This document shows positions 6,742 through 9,785 of a DNA stretch of 9,785 nucleotides, piece by piece. Location: contig DGEB01000024.1 in the NCBI GenBank assembly GCA_002385735.1, forward strand, positions 1-9,785, in the 5' to 3' direction. How positions within the stretch are numbered: position 1 is the stretch's first letter; each line of letters starts with the position of its first letter. The notes under the pieces were generated by a model. The model saw nothing but the letters and a program-made list of their open reading frames with translations. It was not told where the DNA came from and did no database searches. This stretch comes from Peptococcaceae bacterium UBA3937 (lineage in GTDB: Bacteria > Bacillota > Peptococcia > DRI-13 > DTU073). A program made the translations under genes and the position numbers.

Positions 6742-6927
6742 GTGGCCAAAAAAGCGCTTGTCCTGAAGCAGCAGAGAGCACCTAAATTTAAGGTGAGATC
6801 TTATAACAGATGTAAAATATGTGGTCGTCCCCATGCTTATATGCGGAAGTTCGGCATGTGCCGGATTTGCTTCCGTGAGCTGGCTTATGAAGGACGGATT
6901 CCCGGTATTACGAAGGCCAGTTGGTAA
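6742..6927 (+). CDS. rpsN: 30S ribosomal protein S14, zinc-binding type
   Basis: This is the short type Z form of S14 (61 aa, against about 89-101 aa for the zinc-free form) that sits in the head of the small subunit. Its zinc-binding cysteines are all present: Cys24 and Cys27 (CKIC), then Cys40 and Cys43 (CRIC). [20 protein letters not shown] and the C-terminal GITKASW are typical of Gram-positive S14. The start is GTG 6742, 6 nt after AAAGGAGGG (6727-6735); the overlapping ATG at 6740 is in another frame. Many Bacillota keep a second, zinc-free rpsN under zinc control elsewhere; none is visible here. Confidence 0.98.
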   Translation: MAKKALVLKQQRAPKFKVRSYNRCKICGRPHAYMRKFGMCRICFRELAYEGRIPGITKASW

Positions 6928-6958
6928 GTATTGAAAAAGGAAGGGGGTCGTTTTAAGG

Positions 6959-7357
6959 ATGGTCATGACAGATCCGATTGCTGATTTTTTAACGAGAATT
7001 AGAAACGCTAATTCTGTTTACCATGAAAAAGTAGAAATCCCGGCTTCAAATGTGAAAAAAACCCTTGCCGACATCCTGAAAAAAGAAGGTCTCATCAAAG
7101 ACTTTGACTATATTGAGGATGGAAAGCAGGGCGTGCTCCGCTTGTATTTGAAGTACGGTCCGAATAAGGAAAAAGTCATTACGGGAATTAGACGAATCAG
7201 TAAACCGGGACTTCGTGTTTATGTGAAAAAAGATCAGGTTCCTCGTGTCTTGGGTGGTTTGGGCATTGCGGTTATTTCCACCTCTCAGGGGATCATGACA
7301 GATAAAGAAGCCAGAAAACGCGGTCTTGGTGGGGAAGTAATTTGTTATGTGTGGTAA
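6959..7357 (+). CDS. rpsH: 30S ribosomal protein S8
   Basis: S8 (132 aa, the usual 130-133) is a primary binder of the central domain of 16S rRNA. In E. coli it also represses the spc operon by binding its mRNA near rpl[19 protein letters not shown] at the start, [10 protein letters not shown] in the middle and the C-terminal [22 protein letters not shown] stretch (about 103-124) are diagnostic. ATG 6959 is used rather than the in-frame ATG 6965: it has AAGGGGGT (6941-6948) 10 nt upstream, and Gram-positive homologues begin [10 protein letters not shown] see no obvious S8-site mimic near rplE, but I could not test folding. Confidence 0.98.
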   Translation: MVMTDPIADFLTRIRNANSVYHEKVEIPASNVKKTLADILKKEGLIKDFDYIEDGKQGVLRLYLKYGPNKEKVITGIRRISKPGLRVYVKKDQVPRVLGGLGIAVISTSQGIMTDKEARKRGLGGEVICYVW

Positions 7358-7381
7358 AAGTTTTGCTCGGGAGGTGTAAAG

Positions 7382-7927
7382 ATGTCGAGAATTGGTAAGC
7401 AGCCCATCGCGGTACCCCAGGGAGTAGAAGTGAAAATGGAGGGTTCGGTTATTTCCGTAAAAGGGCCCAAGGGTCAGTTGCAAAGAACATTGAACCCCGA
7501 GATGAAGGTGACCGTAGAGAATGGGCAAATCCTGGTTGCCCGTCCCAGTGATGAGAAAAACCATCGCGCCCTGCATGGTCTCACCAGAACCTTGATTGCC
7601 AACATGGTGCAGGGGGTTACCAACGGTTTTGAAAAATCCCTGGATATCGTTGGGGTGGGTTATCGTGCGGCGAAACAAGGCAAGAAGCTTGTCTTAACCA
7701 TAGGATACTCTCATCCTATCGAAATCGAACCGGAAGCGGGCTTGGAAATCGAAGTGCCGAACCCGAATAAAATCGTGGTCAAAGGCGCCGATAAGGAAAA
7801 AGTCGGGCAACTGGCGGCGAATATCCGTTTTGTCCGTCCTCCGGAACCATATAAAGGCAAAGGGATCAAGTATACTGATGAAAGAATCCGCATGAAAGTC
7901 GGTAAAGCCGGCACTAAGAAGAAATAA
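7382..7927 (+). CDS. rplF: 50S ribosomal protein L6
   Basis: L6 (181 aa; family about 176-184) lies near the base of the L7/L12 stalk and the sarcin-ricin loop. It is made of two similar domains produced by an ancient duplication. The opening [17 protein letters not shown] and [12 protein letters not shown] belong to the first domain. The second contains [18 protein letters not shown] and the conserved [19 protein letters not shown] stretch at about residues 150-170, then a lysine-rich tail. ATG 7382 follows GGGAGGTG (7369-7376). The 24-nt gap to rpsH contains only this binding site. No irregularity was found. Confidence 0.98.
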   Translation: MSRIGKQPIAVPQGVEVKMEGSVISVKGPKGQLQRTLNPEMKVTVENGQILVARPSDEKNHRALHGLTRTLIANMVQGVTNGFEKSLDIVGVGYRAAKQGKKLVLTIGYSHPIEIEPEAGLEIEVPNPNKIVVKGADKEKVGQLAANIRFVRPPEPYKGKGIKYTDERIRMKVGKAGTKKK

Positions 7928-7953
7928 GAACAGCAAAGCTTAACCCGTGTGAG

Positions 7954-7963
7954 AAGGGAGTGA
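7954..7963 (+). promoter_or_regulatory. Ribosome binding site that fixes the rplR start
   Basis: AAGGGAGTGA, which matches AAGGAGGTGA at most positions, overlaps the in-frame GTG at 7960 and leaves 5 nt to the GTG at 7969. It therefore serves the later codon. Confidence 0.75.
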
Positions 7964-7968
7964 AGCAT

Positions 7969-8337
7969 GTGATAATCAAACCGGATCGGAAAAAGATTCG
8001 TCAAAAAAAGCATCTCAGAATTCGTAAGCAAATTAAAGGGACGGCTGAACGGCCGAGATTGGCTGTATATAGAAGTTTAAAGCATGTCTATGCGCAATTG
8101 ATTGATGATGAGAAAGGGGTCACCCTGGTGGCGGTCTCTACCCTGGAAGCGCCGATCAAAGGAGAGGTAGAATCTACCGGCAATACGGAGGCGGCCCATA
8201 AAGTAGGGCAGGTTTTGGCACAGAAGGCTTTGAAAAAGGGCATCAAAGAGGTAGTGTTTGACCGCGGCGGGATGATTTATCATGGTCGGGTCAAAGCAGT
8301 AGCGGAAGGAGCCCGTGAAGCAGGGTTAGTTCTATAA
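7969..8337 (+). CDS. rplR: 50S ribosomal protein L18
   Basis: L18 (122 aa from this start; family about 115-122) is the main 5S rRNA-binding protein and, with L5, brings 5S rRNA into the large subunit. The N-terminus is basic ([19 protein letters not shown]), followed by [20 protein letters not shown] at about residues 25-44, and the C-terminus has [16 protein letters not shown] and a closing AREAGL. GTG 7969 is preferred over GTG 7960 because the binding site at 7954-7963 overlaps the latter and because homologues begin MI-x-K. The extra three residues of the longer form (MKH) are not typical. Confidence 0.95.
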   Translation: MIIKPDRKKIRQKKHLRIRKQIKGTAERPRLAVYRSLKHVYAQLIDDEKGVTLVAVSTLEAPIKGEVESTGNTEAAHKVGQVLAQKALKKGIKEVVFDRGGMIYHGRVKAVAEGAREAGLVL

Positions 8338-8361
8338 TCTACCGGCAAAGGAGGGAAAAAG

Positions 8362-8868
8362 ATGGCCAAAATTGAGGAGAATAATCAAGCTCAAGAATTC
8401 ACCGAAAAAGTAGTGTTTATCAATCGTGTCGCGAAGGTTGTAAAAGGTGGACGCCGGTTTAGTTTCAGCGCCTTAGTTGTGGTGGGCAATCAAAACGGAC
8501 TGGTCGGAGCAGGACTGGGTAAGGCTACCGAGGTTCCTGAAGCGATACGGAAAGGAATCGAAGACGCGAAGAAAAATCTCATTTCCGTACCAATAACGGG
8601 TACAACGATTCCCCACGAAATCCAGGGGAAATTCGGTGCAGGGAAAGTGCTGTTGAAGCCTGCGGCCAAAGGTACAGGCGTTATTGCCGGCGGCCCTGTG
8701 CGTGCGGTCCTGGAGTTGGCGGGGATTAGAGATATTTTGACGAAATCCTTAGGATCAAACAATGCTAACAATATGGTTAGAGCCACTTTGAACGGACTGG
8801 AGAGTCTGAAACGGGCTGATGAGGTCGCCAAATTGCGTGGCAAGTCCGTGGAAGAGCTCTTGGGTTAG
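8362..8868 (+). CDS. rpsE: 30S ribosomal protein S5
   Basis: S5 (168 aa; family about 160-170) sits on the solvent side of the small subunit near the decoding site. It influences accuracy and mRNA unwinding and is the classic spectinomycin-resistance locus. The N-terminal double-stranded-RNA-binding-like domain has [18 protein letters not shown] at about residues 25-42, covering the spectinomycin loop, which appears wild type, then [15 protein letters not shown] (51-65). The C-terminal domain has [13 protein letters not shown] and [17 protein letters not shown] 8362 is 6 nt after AAAGGAGGG (8347-8355). Its stop codon overlaps the rpmD ribosome binding site. Confidence 0.98.
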   Translation: MAKIEENNQAQEFTEKVVFINRVAKVVKGGRRFSFSALVVVGNQNGLVGAGLGKATEVPEAIRKGIEDAKKNLISVPITGTTIPHEIQGKFGAGKVLLKPAAKGTGVIAGGPVRAVLELAGIRDILTKSLGSNNANNMVRATLNGLESLKRADEVAKLRGKSVEELLG

Positions 8869-8878
8869 GAGGTCAACA

Positions 8879-9070
8879 ATGGCTAAGGTAAAAAAGATCA
8901 AGATTACTCTTAAAAAAAGCGTGATTGGTTCAAGCGAGACCATCAAAGAAAATGTGCGGGCTTTAGGGCTGCACAAGTTAAACCAGAGTGTAGTTCACGA
9001 AAACACTCCTGATATTTGCGGCAAGATCAACAAAGTAAAGCATTTGGTGTCAATAGAAGAATTGTCTTAA
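8879..9070 (+). CDS. rpmD: 50S ribosomal protein L30
   Basis: L30 (63 aa; family about 58-65) is a small protein of the large subunit that lies near 5S rRNA and helix 38. It opens with [17 protein letters not shown] and has [18 protein letters not shown] (about 28-45) and a closing [14 protein letters not shown], all standard. The reading frame stays open upstream to an ATG at 8819 within rpsE. The true start is ATG 8879, because AGGAGGT at 8867-8873, overlapping the rpsE stop, lies 5 nt before it, and the upstream extension does not resemble L30. It is followed 21 nt later by rplO. Confidence 0.97.
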   Translation: MAKVKKIKITLKKSVIGSSETIKENVRALGLHKLNQSVVHENTPDICGKINKVKHLVSIEELS

Positions 9071-9091
9071 TGAAAAAAGGAGGTGCAGCGC

Positions 9092-9535
9092 ATGAAACTC
9101 CACAGTCTAAAACCGGCCGAAGGCTCCAGGGTCAAAGAGACACGGAAGGGCCGGGGCATCGGTTCGGGACTAGGGAAGACTGCCGGTCGCGGACACAAAG
9201 GGCAAGGCGCCAGATCAGGCGGTGGCAAGGGGCCATACTTTGAAGGCGGTCAAACCCCATTGCAAAGAAGAATGCCCAAACGCGGCTTTACAAATATTTT
9301 CAAACCGGAGTATGTGGTGATCAATGTCAAGCAGTTGAATGATCGTTTTGAAAAGGGCACGGTCGTTACGCCCGAATTATTGGTAGAATCCGGTTTAGTA
9401 AAAAATGTGCGGGATGGAGTAAGAATCCTGGGCAACGGAGAAATTACCAAAGCGTTAACCGTCAAAGCGCATGGCTTTTCTAAGTCGGCAGCAGAAAAAA
9501 TCGCCGCTGCTGGCGGCCAAGTAGAGGTGATTTAA
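9092..9535 (+). CDS. rplO: 50S ribosomal protein L15
   Basis: L15 (147 aa; family about 144-150) is a late-assembly protein whose long glycine- and arginine-rich N-terminal arm threads into 23S rRNA. That arm is visible at about residues 18-66: [20 protein letters not shown], a run of small residues, [15 protein letters not shown]. The globular C-terminal domain follows, with VVINVKQLN and a closing [23 protein letters not shown] 9092 is 6 nt after AAGGAGGTG (9077-9085); the in-frame GTG at 9083 overlaps that binding site and is rejected. secY begins 2 nt after its stop. Confidence 0.97.
   Translation: MKLHSLKPAEGSRVKETRKGRGIGSGLGKTAGRGHKGQGARSGGGKGPYFEGGQTPLQRRMPKRGFTNIFKPEYVVINVKQLNDRFEKGTVVTPELLVESGLVKNVRDGVRILGNGEITKALTVKAHGFSKSAAEKIAAAGGQVEVI
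9523..9530 (+). promoter_or_regulatory. secY ribosome binding site inside rplO
   Basis: AGAGGTGA lies in the final codons of rplO and 7 nt before the GTG at 9538. It supports that start and suggests coupled translation of L15 and SecY. Confidence 0.75.
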
Positions 9536-9537
9536 CG

Positions 9538-9768
9538 GTGTTAGAGGTTTTAAGAAGCGCATGGAAACTTGCCGATTTACGCAAGAAAATCCTGTTTACT
9601 CTGGCCATGTTGGTCGTGTTCAGGATTGGGGTGCATATCCCGGTTCCCGGCATCAATCTTGATGTGATTGCCGAATTGATTTCCCAGGGACAGCTCTTAG
9701 GGTTTTTTGACGTAATCTCCGGAGGTGCTTTCAAAAACTTTTCGATCTTTGCGATGAGTATTACTCCT
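9538..9768 (+). CDS. secY: Protein translocase channel subunit SecY, N-terminal part (truncated by contig end)
   Basis: SecY is the ten-helix membrane channel of the Sec translocon, acting with SecE, SecG and SecA or the ribosome. Only about 77 residues are genomic here. The start MLEVLRSAWKLADLRKKI is followed by transmembrane segment 1 (about residues 17-35), then IPVPGIN (34-40), which leads into the plug region, and GGAFKNFSIFAMSITP (62-77), all typical of SecY. The usual next residues would be YI-x-ASI. Instead the frame reads VSYTH because the sequence passes into adapter at 9767. The proline codon CCT at 9766-9768 shares its last two bases with the adapter. GTG 9538 lies 2 nt after the rplO stop. 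Confidence 0.96.
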
Positions 9769-9785
9769 GTCTCTTATACACATCT
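9767..9785. other. Tn5/Nextera mosaic-end adapter sequence (artefact)
   Basis: The last 19 bases, CTGTCTCTTATACACATCT, are exactly the reverse complement of the 19-bp Tn5 mosaic end used in Nextera libraries, and they end flush with the window. In the secY frame they encode the false peptide VSYTH at precisely the point where SecY conservation stops. This is untrimmed sequencing adapter at a contig end, not genomic DNA or a real transposon. Confidence 0.97.

Noticed and set aside
6740..6742. ATG overlapping the rpsN GTG start
   Set aside because: It is in a different frame that does not encode S14; the GTG at 6742 opens the complete S14 protein.
7046..7678. 210-codon minus-strand open frame across rpsH and rplF
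   Set aside because: It spans two well-supported ribosomal genes and their gap, and its translation resembles no family I know; antisense shadow.
8819..8878. 20-residue upstream extension of L30
   Set aside because: The region is rpsE coding sequence in another frame; AGGAGGT at 8867-8873 sits correctly for ATG 8879, and L30 homologues begin there.
620..9537. Internal promoters, terminators or extra genes in the gaps of the ribosomal cluster
   Set aside because: All gaps after rpsJ are about 55 nt or less and contain little beyond ribosome binding sites; no hairpin with T-run or convincing -35/-10 pair was seen.
9767..9785. A real Tn5-type transposon end inserted in secY
   Set aside because: The match is to the engineered mosaic end used in library preparation and it ends exactly at the sequence boundary with no transposon body, so an adapter is far more likely.
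1..9785. Mobile elements, CRISPR arrays, tRNA or rRNA genes, or a novel defence or metabolic system
   Set aside because: The window is filled by the conserved ribosomal gene order with no foreign insertions, repeat arrays or unidentified genes.

Overview
The window is a nearly complete bacterial str-S10-spc ribosomal protein region, all on the + strand. In order it holds the last codons of tuf (EF-Tu), a 284-nt intergenic regulatory stretch, the S10-type genes rpsJ-rplC-rplD-rplW-rplB-rpsS-rplV-rpsC-rplP-rpmC-rpsQ, and the spc-type genes rplN-rplX-rplE-rpsN-rpsH-rplF-rplR-rpsE-rpmD-rplO, followed by the start of secY. Every gene is ordinary in length and carries its family's signature motifs. 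Gaps are short (about 55 nt at most), three gene pairs overlap, and no terminator or internal promoter is visible after rpsJ. The genes therefore look like one long transcript.

The organism is most likely a member of the Bacillota (Firmicutes), probably class Clostridia. The evidence is tuf directly before rpsJ, the short zinc-binding S14 (61 aa, two CxxC pairs), an L24 with a C-terminal pair of CxxC motifs, strong AAGGAGGT-type ribosome binding sites before nearly every gene, frequent GTG/TTG starts, and close sequence similarity from memory to Bacillus and Clostridia ribosomal proteins. Genus cannot be told from the sequence alone.

Region by region: 1-24 is the tuf tail. Positions 59-97 form a long hairpin that may end or trim tuf transcripts but lacks a T-run. 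Positions 117-145 are a very good sigma-A promoter (TTGTAT, 17 nt, TATAAT). About 152-308 is a structured leader RNA with a likely three-way junction and a mutually exclusive long-range pairing next to the rpsJ ribosome binding site. From 309 to 9535 the 21 ribosomal protein genes make parts of both subunits, including the 5S rRNA binders L5 and L18, tunnel proteins L4/L22/L23 and the peptidyl-transferase-centre proteins L2/L3/L16. SecY, the translocon channel, follows 2 nt after rplO.

The most important caution is at the end: the last 19 bases (9767-9785) are exactly the Tn5/Nextera mosaic-end adapter sequence, not genome. SecY is cut by this artefact and its last few apparent residues are false. 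I see no novel protein system here. The part with the best chance of being under-described is the rpsJ leader RNA.
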